DNA of 62,839 nt from an uncultured Bacteriovoracaceae bacterium (GTDB lineage Bacteria > Bdellovibrionota > Bacteriovoracia > Bacteriovoracales > Bacteriovoracaceae): contig CATLOT010000021.1 in the NCBI GenBank assembly GCA_950054155.1, positions 1 to 62,839 of the forward strand, read 5' to 3'. Shown piece after piece: positions 35,236-44,525 of the stretch. Positions within the stretch are counted from its first letter, which is position 1. Each line of letters opens with the position of its first letter. The notes beneath the pieces are model-generated. The model was not told the DNA's origin, searched no databases, and saw only the letters and a program-made list of their open reading frames with translations. The position numbers were made by a program, and so were the translations under genes.

Positions 35236-36520
35236 CGAAGTATATGACATCCTCGGGGTCGGAATAGGCCCTTTTAATTTAAGTCTAGCGGCCTTAAGTG
35301 AGCCTTTAGAGATCCTTAAGTGCAAGTTTCTTGATAATAAAGAAGAATTTCGCTGGCATCCCGAGTTGATGTTTTCTGATGCTACGATGCAGACTTCTTA
35401 TCTCAAAGATCTTGTGACTCCAGTAGACCCCACGAACCCCTACAGCTTTCTTAATTATCTCGTTAAAAAAGGCCAACTCTATCACTTTATGAATACGGAT
35501 CGTAAAGCGGTGACAAGAGTTGAGTTTGAAGATTATTGCCGCTGGGTCAGTCAAGAGTTGGGGGACACGCTGGAGTTCAACCAAAGTGTAAGAGAGGTCA
35601 CTTTTGACGGAGAATCCTTTCATATAAGAGGGGACCATTCTCATCACCAAAGTCGCCATCTCTGTATTGCGAGTGGCCCTGTTAAGAATATTCCTACCTG
35701 TGCTCAGGAATTCTTAGGAGAGGATGTCTTTCACGCCAAAAGTCCGCTTCTTCCTAAGGCCGACTTTACCGGGCAGAGAGTCCTCATTGTTGGAGGGGGG
35801 CAAACAGGTGTGGAGGTCTTTAAGAATGCTCTCGAAGAAAAGTGGGGGAAATGTGAAAGCCTCTGTCTGGTGAGTGGTCGCGAGAACCTTGTGAGTTTAG
35901 AAGAAGGACCTTTTACAAACGATATTTTTACCCCAGAATTTGTGAATAACTTTCACTCGCTTCCTCAAAAAAATAAAGATCGCTATACAAGCCAACTTCT
36001 TCTTGCAAGTGATGGTAACACTCCTGAGTTTCTCGATGAACTCTACCGCTCTCTTTACATGGATCGCTTCTATCACCATCGCTTTAGTCCTTATTGCCTC
36101 TGTCCCATGAGATGGATGGAGAAAATAGAAAAAGAAGAGAGTGGACTTCTTGTTACAGTAAAGAACCTTCTCAGTGGTCAATATGAGCGAAAGAGTTTTG
36201 ATCGTATTATCCTCGCAACTGGATTTCAGACAGCACTGCCTCAGTATCTAGAGCCCCTTCTTGACTCGATTGAAAAGGATGAACTAGGAAGACCTCTTAT
36301 TTGTAAGGACTACAAGCTTCAGTGGGATAATAAGGATCATCATATCTATGCCATGAATTATAGTCGTCATATGCACGGGATTGCCGATCCGCAAACAAGT
36401 CTTATGTCCTGGCGCTCTAGTGTCATTATTAATTCTCTTCTCGGGGAGAAGGTTTATAACACTCGTGAAATGGAGCCCTCCTTTTTAAACTTCTTTTCCC
36501 ATCAAGGATTTTCCTCATGA
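35228..36520 (+). CDS. N-hydroxylating monooxygenase (IucD/AlcA-like)
   Basis: 430 residues from ATG 35228. FAD motif VGIGPFNLSLAA at the N-terminus, then WHPELMFSDATMQTSYLKDLVTP.DPTNPYSFLNYL, which is characteristic of L-lysine N6- and L-ornithine N5-monooxygenases. NADPH motif VLIVGGGQTGVEVF at about residue 190, and ATGFQTALP in the C-terminal part. It makes the hydroxylamine that becomes the hydroxamate iron ligand. Resemblance in the substrate-side motif is closest to IucD, which favours a lysine-type substrate. It overlaps both neighbours. Confidence 0.92.
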   Translation: MNNEVYDILGVGIGPFNLSLAALSEPLEILKCKFLDNKEEFRWHPELMFSDATMQTSYLKDLVTPVDPTNPYSFLNYLVKKGQLYHFMNTDRKAVTRVEFEDYCRWVSQELGDTLEFNQSVREVTFDGESFHIRGDHSHHQSRHLCIASGPVKNIPTCAQEFLGEDVFHAKSPLLPKADFTGQRVLIVGGGQTGVEVFKNALEEKWGKCESLCLVSGRENLVSLEEGPFTNDIFTPEFVNNFHSLPQKNKDRYTSQLLLASDGNTPEFLDELYRSLYMDRFYHHRFSPYCLCPMRWMEKIEKEESGLLVTVKNLLSGQYERKSFDRIILATGFQTALPQYLEPLLDSIEKDELGRPLICKDYKLQWDNKDHHIYAMNYSRHMHGIADPQTSLMSWRSSVIINSLLGEKVYNTREMEPSFLNFFSHQGFSS

Positions 36521-38634
36521 AACTTTTTATCCTTCTCGCTTCTCTTATTTCCCTTCACGCCCAACAGCCTCTTGAGTCTCAAGATGATATCCTCTACGTT
36601 ACAGCGCGAAAAAAGAAAGAGAAGGTAAGTGATGTCCCTCAAAGTGTGACCAGAGTCAATAGCGATGAAATCGACAATATGGGCGCTACAAGCTTAAGGG
36701 AATTGACGCCTTTTCTTTCTAATGTTGATATTATTGGTTCAAAGTCAGGTCGTTATGTGACTCCTTATATAAGAGGTCAGGGAAATCAGGATCTCAATCT
36801 ACCGGAAGATATCTCTGTAGGGATCTATCTTGATGGTGTACCCATGCCTCGTTATGCCATTGATAATGAGCTTTTAGACCTTCAAAGTGTCGAGGTTCTT
36901 AGAGGTCCTCAAGGAACTCTCTTTGGTCGAAATAGTCAGGCAGGGGCTATAAACCTGATTACAAAGGACCCCATGAAGGGTCAGGGTCATAGCCTCACCT
37001 TAAAAGGGGGAAACCTTGGTCTTAGAGAATTGAGAGGCACCACCACTTTTGCTGGAAAAAAATGGGCTAATCGTTTGGCGATTAAAGTTTTTGAAGAAGA
37101 TGGATTTATTGAGGACAAGGTTTTAAATACCAAGCTTGGTGACGAGCAAAGCCAATCCTTTTTTAACTCTTTAAGCTATACCCCGACAGATTATTCTGAA
37201 CTTCAATTGAAAATAGGGGCTATTCAGCGAAAGGGGACAGATCCTCTTATTATTGATCGCCACCACCCAGAATATCCCGTATCAGGACAAGGCTTTGAAC
37301 CTCAGTTTGACACGGATATGGTGACGACAAGTCTTCAGTACCGAATTGATCGTGGCAGCTCTGAATTTAAATTCACTTCTAGTTTCAATTATTACGACTT
37401 TGATATCAAGTATGATGAGAGTGATTATTTCATCACTTATGATTATCTGGTTTCGATATCCAATACAACTGTCGCGGATTTATATATCAATGATCCAAGT
37501 AAGTTTACTCGCTCTATTAAAGAGTACCAACGTCAGCTCTTTAATGAAGCCCTTTTCAGTAAAAGGTTTTTCTCTTTTGATCTCACTGTTGGGGCAAACT
37601 TTTCGGTGAGTGATTATCGTTTACTCAGTGATGTTAATACTTTTAGTGGGGGAGCTTTTGTCGACCGTCGACAAGACGTGCGCTTAGAGACCAAGAACTA
37701 TGCTTTATTTACAGATGGGTCTTTTCAATTTAATGAAAAGCTTAGTCTCTCCCTTGGTCTTAGGTTTAATAGTGATCATAAGAACTTTAACTCTCTCCAC
37801 AGCTCAACAAGCCTCTCTTTTTATAAGCAAGAGAGCGATGAATCTTTTCAAGATTTAAGTGGTAGAGTTGCGCTAAATTACAAGAGAAGTGAGGATCATC
37901 AGCTCTACTTTAATTTTGCTCGTGGTTACCAAAGTGGTGGTTATCCTAGTTTTCACTTTAATAACTACAATGGTATCGCCCAAGATCAGCCGGCTTATGA
38001 TGAATCTTATTCTCATAACTTTGAAGTAGGCCAGCGTTTATGGCTTCTTGATAAGAAGCTCTTTATTTCAAATGCTCTCTTTTATAATGACATTAGAAAT
38101 AAACAAGTGCGCCTCAAAGATCCCACCAATAATCTCAGCTTCTATGCCAATATTGATACGTTGATCGTGGGAGGAGAAACTTCCCTTCAGTATAAGTTTA
38201 ATTCTGATCTTAGTTTCGGTGTACAAGCGGGCTACACTAAAGCGGTCTATAAAGAAGAGACGAGAAATGGCAGCACCCTTATTAGTGAGAGGGGAGCACG
38301 CGCTGCTAATATTCCCTACTGGTCAGGAGCTGCATTTGTTCACTATGAGCCTTATTGGAGTCGCTTCAATCTAAGCCCTTTTATCAGGGCCCAGTACCGC
38401 TACAAAGGAAAACGCTTTGGGGAGACCCTCAACCAAACGGTCATGGGAAGTTATGGACTCTTTGATCTGCGTGCTGGTGTTATCAATGAGCGCTTCAAGG
38501 TTACTCTCTATGGCGATAACCTCTTTGATAAGACCTATGAAACCCAGGCCTATTACTATTCAGGATTACAGCGCTATGTCTCTACACCCGGTATGCCCCA
38601 GCGCTATGGTGCGGAGGTGACCCTCTTCTTTTAA
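36517..38634 (+). CDS. TonB-dependent siderophore receptor
   Basis: 705 residues with a short signal peptide (MKLFILLASLISLHAQ). Plug domain: VTARKKKEKVSDVPQSVTRV (TonB-box-like region), LRELTPFLSNVDIIG, YIRGQGNQDLNLPEDISVGIYLDGV, VLRGPQGTLFGRNSQAGAINLIT. Barrel strands follow through YGDNLFDKTYETQAYY to the final YGAEVTLFF. It takes up the ferric siderophore made by the upstream genes. Start overlaps the monooxygenase stop (ATGA). Confidence 0.93.
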   Translation: MKLFILLASLISLHAQQPLESQDDILYVTARKKKEKVSDVPQSVTRVNSDEIDNMGATSLRELTPFLSNVDIIGSKSGRYVTPYIRGQGNQDLNLPEDISVGIYLDGVPMPRYAIDNELLDLQSVEVLRGPQGTLFGRNSQAGAINLITKDPMKGQGHSLTLKGGNLGLRELRGTTTFAGKKWANRLAIKVFEEDGFIEDKVLNTKLGDEQSQSFFNSLSYTPTDYSELQLKIGAIQRKGTDPLIIDRHHPEYPVSGQGFEPQFDTDMVTTSLQYRIDRGSSEFKFTSSFNYYDFDIKYDESDYFITYDYLVSISNTTVADLYINDPSKFTRSIKEYQRQLFNEALFSKRFFSFDLTVGANFSVSDYRLLSDVNTFSGGAFVDRRQDVRLETKNYALFTDGSFQFNEKLSLSLGLRFNSDHKNFNSLHSSTSLSFYKQESDESFQDLSGRVALNYKRSEDHQLYFNFARGYQSGGYPSFHFNNYNGIAQDQPAYDESYSHNFEVGQRLWLLDKKLFISNALFYNDIRNKQVRLKDPTNNLSFYANIDTLIVGGETSLQYKFNSDLSFGVQAGYTKAVYKEETRNGSTLISERGARAANIPYWSGAAFVHYEPYWSRFNLSPFIRAQYRYKGKRFGETLNQTVMGSYGLFDLRAGVINERFKVTLYGDNLFDKTYETQAYYYSGLQRYVSTPGMPQRYGAEVTLFF

Positions 38635-38640
38635 GAGGGT
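38620..38640. terminator. Hairpin across the stop codon of the TonB receptor gene
   Basis: ACCCTCTT (38620-38627) and AAGAGGGT (38633-38640) form a perfect 8-bp stem with loop CTTTT. The TAA stop (38632-38634) lies at the start of the 3' arm. It sits between two convergent gene ends. Neither strand has a long T run after it, so it is a weak or bidirectional terminator at best. Confidence 0.45.
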
Positions 38641-38643
38641 GCC

Positions 38644-39471
38644 TTAATCGTCGTAGACCTTTCCTTCCGTTCTCATGAAGCTATACATGAAAACAGCATT
38701 GGGGTCCTTACGAACGGCCCCAAGCTCTTCCATGGCCTTCTCTAGAGTTTCCTCGTCGATATATTGAGCCTCGATCAGAGCGTCTTTGCCACTGTGAAGA
38801 AGTTCCGTCCAAAACTCGATAATTTCTTTTCTCTTCTCTGGATTTCTATTATCAAGATGCAAATTAACAATTTCCGTTTTGACCTGGCGAAAGCCCACTT
38901 GAGTGAGGAGATTGCCAAGCTTGGCCCCAATGAAGGGATCCCCGGCATGGTCATATTGAAAATCATTGAAGGCCATCCACAGCTTCCAGACATTGGGCGA
39001 GTAGGGCTCAAGAAAGAAGGTGTGGTTCATCACTTCATTGACGACAATGCGACTTCCCGGACGCAGAACTCTTCTGACTTCGGAGAGCACTCGAGCGGGA
39101 TCAGGAACATGCTCCAATACCCAACAAAGAAATGCGCCATCAAATTGATTGGACTCAAAGTCGAGGTTGGCCGCATCCATCTTTTGAATTTTGTGACGAT
39201 TCTCACCAAAGGGGAGGGTCGGTAAATAGCGCTTGGCCTCATCAATCTGAGCATCGTTAATATCAATGCCAGTGACATGAATGTCTGGGTAGCGGCGTAG
39301 GAGGATCTCTGTATTGGCCCCCACACCGCAGCCGACTTCAAGAAGATTCTTGCAACTTGAAAAGTTGATTCCCTCAAAAATAGAGTACTCCCAAAAGCGG
39401 GCCTGCCGTCTTAAGCGGTCTTGCTCCGTTTTTGAAAACCCATGAAGGTAAGGAAAATCACTCTTTGCCAT
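38644..39471 (-). CDS. Class I SAM-dependent methyltransferase
   Basis: 275 residues. SAM-binding motif I LLEVGCGVGANTE (about residues 43-55), motif II-like VTGIDINDAQI, then AANLDFESNQFDGAFLCWVLEHVPDPARVLSEVRRVLRPGS, the standard methyltransferase-11 order. The C-terminal 80 residues form a substrate lid (FFLEPYSPNVWKLWMAF). Acts on an unknown small molecule. It lies downstream of the oligoendopeptidase gene on the same strand, 48 bases away, and ends 10 bases from the siderophore receptor. Confidence 0.88.
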   Translation of the reverse strand: MAKSDFPYLHGFSKTEQDRLRRQARFWEYSIFEGINFSSCKNLLEVGCGVGANTEILLRRYPDIHVTGIDINDAQIDEAKRYLPTLPFGENRHKIQKMDAANLDFESNQFDGAFLCWVLEHVPDPARVLSEVRRVLRPGSRIVVNEVMNHTFFLEPYSPNVWKLWMAFNDFQYDHAGDPFIGAKLGNLLTQVGFRQVKTEIVNLHLDNRNPEKRKEIIEFWTELLHSGKDALIEAQYIDEETLEKAMEELGAVRKDPNAVFMYSFMRTEGKVYDD

Positions 39472-39519
39472 TGCTGCCTCCTCAAAATGTTCACGGCTAG
39501 TTTACCATGCTTTCCCTTT

Positions 39520-41346
39520 TTAGAGGAGTTCCTCAAAAGCGCTAATTTGTTCCTCAACAATAGATAAGCTATCAAGCCAAAATTGCTCTTGCTCAATATC
39601 TTGACCTAAATGCTTTTTAATTAAGTCCTCGGCCATCATTGTGCCCGTGTCTTTTAAAATATTAAGGTAGAGCTTATTGAACTCTTCGGTGGAGTCAAAC
39701 TTATCCTTTTGCCCATAAATCCCTAAGGAGAAAAGATACCCAAAGAGATAGGGGTAGTTGTAAAAGCCGATGGAGCTAATGGAAAAGTGCATCTTTGAAG
39801 CCCAGAACATGTCATCATATTCACTCACAGTATCGCCGTACCACTTCTTCCAGGCCTGAGTCATAAGGGCCTTCATTTCAGTGGAACTTTGAGGACGCTC
39901 CTTTCTCGCTTCAACGAGGGATTCTTCAAAGCTAAAGCGGGTTGGAATATTAATTAAAAGGGCCGCTGCACTTTCAGCATCTTGCCAAAGAATATTGAGC
40001 TTCTCTTCACGGCTTTCACATTTTTCAAGAAGAGATTTCTTAACCAAGGTCTCGGCAAAAATAGAGGCTGTCTCGGCCAGAGTCATGGAATAGCTCGCTT
40101 CAGTGAGGGGAAGATCTTTCATGACCCAGTTGTGATAAGCGTGACCAAGTTCATGGGCAAGGGTGATGACGTTCCCCATCGTCCCTGTGTAAGTCATAAA
40201 AACTCTTGGCTCACGAACACTAGCAAACTTTGTGCAGTATGCACCCGGCCCTCTTGCCTCTGTGGGAAGAGAGTCAATCCAATTATTCTTGTGCATCATC
40301 TGAGCAAACTCGCCCATCTCTGGGCTTAGCTTAGAAAAGGCGTCGCTAATAAGAGTGATGGCCTCGTCAAGGGGGATGGCATTGCTTGAGCTCTTTAAAG
40401 GAGCTGGTGCAAGAGTGTCCCAAGGCGCGAGTGTTTTGAGGTCCATGAGTTTGGCCATGGCCTTAAGAGCGCGATGACCGATTTCTCTCTTCTTATAGGT
40501 GGTCTCCATGAGAGTATTAAGAGTGTTTCTCGTGATTCTACTTTCATGACAAGAGACATCGAGGTAGTGAAGTTCTTTCTTTTGTGAGCGCGCTTTATTC
40601 ATCTCTAGGCGCTGGCCATTAATGCCATTTAAAATGGCAGCGGCACTTTCTTGATGGGTGGTCCAGGCCTTATTTATTGCTTTATAGGCGGCCTCTCTTT
40701 TGGTGCGGTCACCCTGGCGAAGAAGGCCTGAGGCCTTGGCAAAGCCCATTTCTTCGCCATCAAGAGTTATTTTCATCGAGCCGCAAATCGCATTATAGAG
40801 TTTCCCCCAAGCGTGAAGGCCACTGCTCTCAAGTGAGGAGGCCAGTTTTTCTTCTGCTAAAGACAAGCTAAATTCTTCAACCTTTCTTTGGTGGCGCAAC
40901 TGAAAATGGGTTTCACTCACGCGGGGGTCTTTAAGATAGTCGTCGACAAAACTCTCAGGTGCTTTTGTGAGAAAGACATTTAAGGGCTGAACGGCGAGTG
41001 TGAATTCATCAAAAAGCGCCGAGAGTTTCCCTTCAACTTCTTTGGCCGTTTCATTAAGAGCGTTAGTGCTAAGCTCACTATAGACGTAAGTTTTGGCACT
41101 CCAAAGAGTCGTAAAAAGATCGAGGGCCATGCGCTTATTTTCAGTGGCCTTTCCAAGAAGGTCTAAAGGAAGAGTTATGCCTTCTTCCATTTTTTCAATC
41201 CACTGAGCAAAGGGCGCGCATTGAGTTTTAAGGGTACCGATGGTTGATTTTGCATTTTCTATGTCACTAAGGAGTTTGGGATCCTTGAGATCGCTATAGA
41301 TTTTTGAGTTGTCCCAAGTGGTATTATTAAGGTGATCTGATTTCAT
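39520..41346 (-). CDS. pepF: Oligoendopeptidase F (M3 metallopeptidase)
   Basis: 608 residues, the usual PepF length. Zinc motif HELGHAYH in VITLAHELGHAYHNW (about residue 398), with the third ligand Glu in ETASIFAETL downstream. N-terminal helical region as in M3B enzymes. It degrades short cytoplasmic peptides. It is followed by a methyltransferase gene and preceded 14 bases upstream by an ArsC-like gene on the same strand. Confidence 0.93.
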   Translation of the reverse strand: MKSDHLNNTTWDNSKIYSDLKDPKLLSDIENAKSTIGTLKTQCAPFAQWIEKMEEGITLPLDLLGKATENKRMALDLFTTLWSAKTYVYSELSTNALNETAKEVEGKLSALFDEFTLAVQPLNVFLTKAPESFVDDYLKDPRVSETHFQLRHQRKVEEFSLSLAEEKLASSLESSGLHAWGKLYNAICGSMKITLDGEEMGFAKASGLLRQGDRTKREAAYKAINKAWTTHQESAAAILNGINGQRLEMNKARSQKKELHYLDVSCHESRITRNTLNTLMETTYKKREIGHRALKAMAKLMDLKTLAPWDTLAPAPLKSSSNAIPLDEAITLISDAFSKLSPEMGEFAQMMHKNNWIDSLPTEARGPGAYCTKFASVREPRVFMTYTGTMGNVITLAHELGHAYHNWVMKDLPLTEASYSMTLAETASIFAETLVKKSLLEKCESREEKLNILWQDAESAAALLINIPTRFSFEESLVEARKERPQSSTEMKALMTQAWKKWYGDTVSEYDDMFWASKMHFSISSIGFYNYPYLFGYLFSLGIYGQKDKFDSTEEFNKLYLNILKDTGTMMAEDLIKKHLGQDIEQEQFWLDSLSIVEEQISAFEELL

Positions 41347-41360
41347 GGCTTCGTCCTCTG

Positions 41361-41717
41361 TTATTTTTGGATGAGTTTTTCAAAATGGGTTTTTATAAGC
41401 TCTGGTGGTCGGCCAATAACGGCAAAGTTTTTGCCGACAACGACCGGTCTTTCCATGAGTTTGGGGTAATTTTCTAGCGCCTTGAGAGCATCGCTTTGTG
41501 TCTCTAAGGAGATGGACTCCTCTTTAATAAGAGTTTCTTTTGTGCGCACAAGTTCAAGGGGCGAGAGACCTAGCTTTTCGAGAAGGTCTTTTAATTCACT
41601 CTCACTTAGAGGTTGGTTTAAGTATTCTCGTGTTTCAAATTCAACGTTGAGTTCACTGAGGATTTCTTTGGCGGCCCTGCTCTTAGAGCAGCGCGGGTTG
41701 TGTAAGAGGGTTAACAT
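41361..41717 (-). CDS. ArsC/YfgD-family thioredoxin-fold protein
   Basis: 118 residues. NPRCSKSRAAKEIL near the N-terminus is the ArsC-type Cys motif (Cys near residue 9), followed by FETREYLNQPLSESELKDLLEKLG and MERPVVVGKNFAVIGRPPE, the arsenate-reductase substrate loop. Many proteins with this sequence are YfgD-like and not proven arsenate reductases, and no ars genes are nearby. Its ribosome-binding site lies in the 3' arm of a strong hairpin. Confidence 0.85.
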   Translation of the reverse strand: MLTLLHNPRCSKSRAAKEILSELNVEFETREYLNQPLSESELKDLLEKLGLSPLELVRTKETLIKEESISLETQSDALKALENYPKLMERPVVVGKNFAVIGRPPELIKTHFEKLIQK

Positions 41718-41719
41718 CG

Positions 41720-41744
41720 GGGGGCTCCTTTTTTGAGAGCCCCC
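41720..41744 (-). promoter_or_regulatory. Hairpin enclosing the ArsC-like gene's ribosome-binding site
   Basis: On the minus strand GGGGGCTC (41744-41737) pairs perfectly with GAGCCCCC (41727-41720) across a loop containing AAAAAA. The Shine-Dalgarno AAGGAG enters the 3' arm, and the ATG follows at 41717. It could limit translation of the second gene or act as a processing site between the VOC and ArsC-like genes. No T run follows, so it is not a standard terminator. Confidence 0.5.
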
Positions 41745-41754
41745 ATGCTAGCAA

Positions 41755-42153
41755 TTACGCTCCAAGACCGCCAGCAAAGCTTTCAGACAACTCGATGGCG
41801 TTGCCGCTTGGGTCTTCGATATAGAGGGAGCGGCTCTTGGGATAATGCACTTCGCCGCCATAATGAAGCTCAATTCCCTGCTCAATAAGATCTTTCTTGG
41901 CCTGGTCAAAGTTTTCGATATGAATGCCAAGATGATTCACACCGCCATTTTGAGCTCCTTCTTGAGGGCCAGGCGAACTCTCATAGAGACAGAGAAAGAG
42001 CTTTCCCGGTATTCCAATGATTTCGTAGGGACTGCCATGGGAATCCCCCTCTTCAAAGGTCTTCATACCGAAGACTTGCTTATAAAAATCTATTGTTTCG
42101 CGGTAGGGATGAATAGAGAGATTGATATGGTCGACTTTATTGATTGTTAACAT
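41755..42153 (-). CDS. VOC-family (glyoxalase/dioxygenase fold) protein
   Basis: 132 residues in the two-module vicinal-oxygen-chelate fold. DHINLSIHPYRETIDFYKQVFGMK (metal-ligand His at the start), NHLGIHIENFDQAKKDLIEQGI (second His), and SLYIEDPSGNAIELSE (terminal Glu ligand) are all in place. Members include glyoxalase I, extradiol dioxygenases and antibiotic-modifying enzymes. The specific substrate cannot be read from sequence. Probably cotranscribed with the ArsC-like gene downstream. Confidence 0.88.
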   Translation of the reverse strand: MLTINKVDHINLSIHPYRETIDFYKQVFGMKTFEEGDSHGSPYEIIGIPGKLFLCLYESSPGPQEGAQNGGVNHLGIHIENFDQAKKDLIEQGIELHYGGEVHYPKSRSLYIEDPSGNAIELSESFAGGLGA

Positions 42154-42246
42154 TTTTATTCTCCTTGTTTGAGGTTAAGGAGAGTTTAGTCGAATAGGGT
42201 CATTGTTTAAATTTATGAAAAACTATGAAACGATAGGAAGAAAATA

Positions 42247-42269
42247 TGTGCTCTCACCGGGAGAGCACA
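42247..42269 (-). terminator. Hairpin terminator after the trypsin-like gene
   Basis: TGTGCTCTC (42247-42255) and GAGAGCACA (42261-42269) form a 9-bp stem with loop ACCGG, 8 bases past the protease stop. On the minus strand the stem is followed by ATTTTCTT, a modest T tract. Confidence 0.6.
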
Positions 42270-42276
42270 GTAAAAA

Positions 42277-43113
42277 TTAAAGTCTTGATTCAAGTTTAGC
42301 TTGAGTTTCTTCAACCCAAGTTAAGTTCTCACCACCGACGGCGCTATAGAAAACATTGCGACCACAATTCTTGGCCCAAAGAAGTCCTGTTATCCCAATA
42401 GAGACAACTCCGAATTGCACCATCTGACCATTCTTAGCGCGAAGAAAAGCTGGTCCTCCTGAATCTCCCTGGCAGACCTTTGTTCTTCTCTTTGTTTTAA
42501 ATTGCAGTGAGCTCTCACTAAAGTCGACAAGTTCAGCGGTTGTCTGTTTAGTGAGGGATTTAATAAAGTCTAGAGTCGCGAGGATGCCTGAACTAAAGAG
42601 ACGCTGGCGTGATCCGTTGCCTGCGAGATAAAAGTCAGAGCCGATCGCCTCTTTCATGGCCTCTTCATAAGTCTTTTGTTGACCAAGGTCAGAATAAAGA
42701 AGGACAGGCTTAGCCTCTGCAATTTCATTTTTAAGGGTAATGACAGCAAGGTCACTATTAACCTGATCAAGACTAACTTCTTCAGCGTTGAAGTCGTAGG
42801 TAGGGTGGGCTTCCATTTCAGCATCTTCCCAATTTATGACATGAGACTTTTGTGGTTCGGTACCATCATAGGTGAGGACCTGCAGATTTTCTCCCGTTGC
42901 CCAACCTGGAACACAGTGGGCCGCCGTGAGAATTGTTCTCTTAGAGAGAAAAGAGCCGGTACAAGAAGCATTGCCAATTAAGAGCTTAACGATGGAATGG
43001 CTGGCAACATCTCCCTTGGGAATAATATTTTCTTTCTTCTTAGCGTGAAGAGCGAAAGAGCTCGTTGAGAGGGTAAGGAGCAGGGCACCTGCTAGGATCT
43101 TCGGGGTTTTCAT
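42277..43113 (-). CDS. Exported trypsin-like serine protease (S1)
   Basis: 278 residues with a signal peptide (MKTPKILAGALLLTLSTSSFA). The chymotrypsin-fold triad is complete: LTAAHCVPGW (His), SDLAVITL (Asp) and CQGDSGGPAF (Ser). A Cys in the AHC block and paired Cys elsewhere suggest disulfides. A short propeptide-like segment lies between the signal and SIVKLLIGN. It is secreted to the periplasm or outside. Single gene with its own hairpin terminator. Confidence 0.93.
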   Translation of the reverse strand: MKTPKILAGALLLTLSTSSFALHAKKKENIIPKGDVASHSIVKLLIGNASCTGSFLSKRTILTAAHCVPGWATGENLQVLTYDGTEPQKSHVINWEDAEMEAHPTYDFNAEEVSLDQVNSDLAVITLKNEIAEAKPVLLYSDLGQQKTYEEAMKEAIGSDFYLAGNGSRQRLFSSGILATLDFIKSLTKQTTAELVDFSESSLQFKTKRRTKVCQGDSGGPAFLRAKNGQMVQFGVVSIGITGLLWAKNCGRNVFYSAVGGENLTWVEETQAKLESRL

Positions 43114-43224
43114 GGGTTCTCCTCAATTGGTAATGGGTTGGTGAGGCATTTATAGCAGTTTTGAGGAGTGAGTTGCTGCTGTGTGTAAATATTTTAAAGT
43201 GAGTTATAAGTGACCGAAATTACT

Positions 43225-44112
43225 CTATAGGGCGGTAAAGGTGGTGAAGGTGAGGGCCAGAGTTTTAAGAAGGGGAGAATTCTGGCTAGGCTTGAGAAGG
43301 CTTTGATCACTATAGGAGAGGCTTAGGGAGCTCTCCTCGGCTATCATATAACTCAAGCTAGTCGACCATGCCGTGGTGATCATTTTTTGGGCCTTTGAAA
43401 ATCCTGTTATTTCTCGCGCGCCCATGTGGGTTGTTGTGAGATTGAGACCTAGACGAAAATCTGAAAGACTTTTTCCAGCACCAATCATTGCACTCCAGGA
43501 TGGTTTGATGGCGACCCTCATTTCTTGGGGTTCGCTAAAGGTGCGCTGATAAAAATGTTGAAGCTTCACACTTCCAAGCCAATCCCAAGAGGGATAAGTT
43601 TTGATAAAGGCGAGACCAATTGACGTTGCTGCAAGCCCGGCACCTCTTGAGTCTGTCCTTAAGGGATTGTTGGCATCATAAGTTGAGGGGGAAGTGGGAA
43701 AGCTTTGCTCAAAAAAGAGGAAACCACGAGGCTTCCAAGGGCTGTAGCCTAATTCAGGCAGAAACTCATAGGCGGCTTGAAGAGAAATATCACCAAGGCC
43801 TGATGAGCTCTCCTCTCTTCCCTGTGTTTTGGTGGTGTTCTTTATAAGGGGAAGTGTCGCACCGATTTGCCAATAGCTTCCCAGAAGATAACTTGCCGAT
43901 AGAACCAAGGACTCGCGAACTTGAGAATTGCGAACGCCTATAAGATTACCGTCACTATCCGTCTGCTCTGTGGTGGCGCTATTAGAGGCAACAGCACTTA
44001 TTTGAGTCTTGACATCACCAGTGATGAGAGAGGGCATTGAGCTTCCCCCACCACAACAACTTGCCCCAAAGGTACTCTTGAAGAAGAGGAAGATTACAAG
44101 GTAAATCCCCAA
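43225..44112 (-). CDS. Exported barrel-like protein with N-terminal Cys-Cys-Gly motif
   Basis: 295 residues. Signal peptide (MGIYLVIFLFFKSTFG), then ASCCGGGSS at the start of the mature protein, then beta-rich strands (VLSASYLLGSYWQIGATLPLI, GDISLQAAYEFLPELG, FSLSYMIAEESSLSLSYSD) that fit an outer-membrane channel such as the MetA-pathway phenol degradation type. The Cys pair next to the cleavage site could bind metal or form disulfides. It is last in a four-gene operon and overlaps the preceding lipoprotein gene by 19 bases. Function unknown. Confidence 0.6.
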   Translation of the reverse strand: MGIYLVIFLFFKSTFGASCCGGGSSMPSLITGDVKTQISAVASNSATTEQTDSDGNLIGVRNSQVRESLVLSASYLLGSYWQIGATLPLIKNTTKTQGREESSSGLGDISLQAAYEFLPELGYSPWKPRGFLFFEQSFPTSPSTYDANNPLRTDSRGAGLAATSIGLAFIKTYPSWDWLGSVKLQHFYQRTFSEPQEMRVAIKPSWSAMIGAGKSLSDFRLGLNLTTTHMGAREITGFSKAQKMITTAWSTSLSYMIAEESSLSLSYSDQSLLKPSQNSPLLKTLALTFTTFTAL

Positions 44113-44525
44113 AGGACCTCCTGCATGTCATCTCCATTTGTTACTTGAAAGTGAATATCCCAATAGCCCGGCATGGTGAAGAAGACTTGGCTTGCTTCAT
44201 AGAGACCGACGCCGACTTCTTCTACAGTGACAGGAAAACTTCCATGACCCATAGTGGGCATCCAAAGCATGAGAGTAAGGTCACCTTCAATTGAAGTCGG
44301 TCTATCCTCACTATTCGTCACTAGTATTTGTATTCTCGATTCACTTCCAATATTAGGACCACTTCGCCATTTGGGAGTGAAGTTATAAAGTCCACCAGGA
44401 AGGCTTAGTCCTGATTGCAGCTGTTCGCTTGCAATCAGGGGTGTTCCTTGTTTTTCTTCTAAGAAGGGAGAATCTCCACAAGAGTTAAGAAAAATGAGGA
44501 GAAGAAGAGTTAAATTCTTAATCAC
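44094..44525 (-). CDS. FixH/YtkA-like lipoprotein
   Basis: 143 residues with lipobox LNSC (Cys near 16). The mature part has the immunoglobulin-like YtkA/FixH pattern: RIQILVTNSEDRPTSIEGDLTLMLWMPTMGHGSF, GVGLYEASQVFFTMPGYWDIHFQV. The PTMGHG and FTMPGYW blocks hold Met and His residues that in related proteins bind copper. It overlaps both neighbours by a few bases (4 upstream, 19 downstream). It is a smaller cousin of the protein encoded just before it. Confidence 0.65.
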   Translation of the reverse strand: MIKNLTLLLLIFLNSCGDSPFLEEKQGTPLIASEQLQSGLSLPGGLYNFTPKWRSGPNIGSESRIQILVTNSEDRPTSIEGDLTLMLWMPTMGHGSFPVTVEEVGVGLYEASQVFFTMPGYWDIHFQVTNGDDMQEVLWGFTL

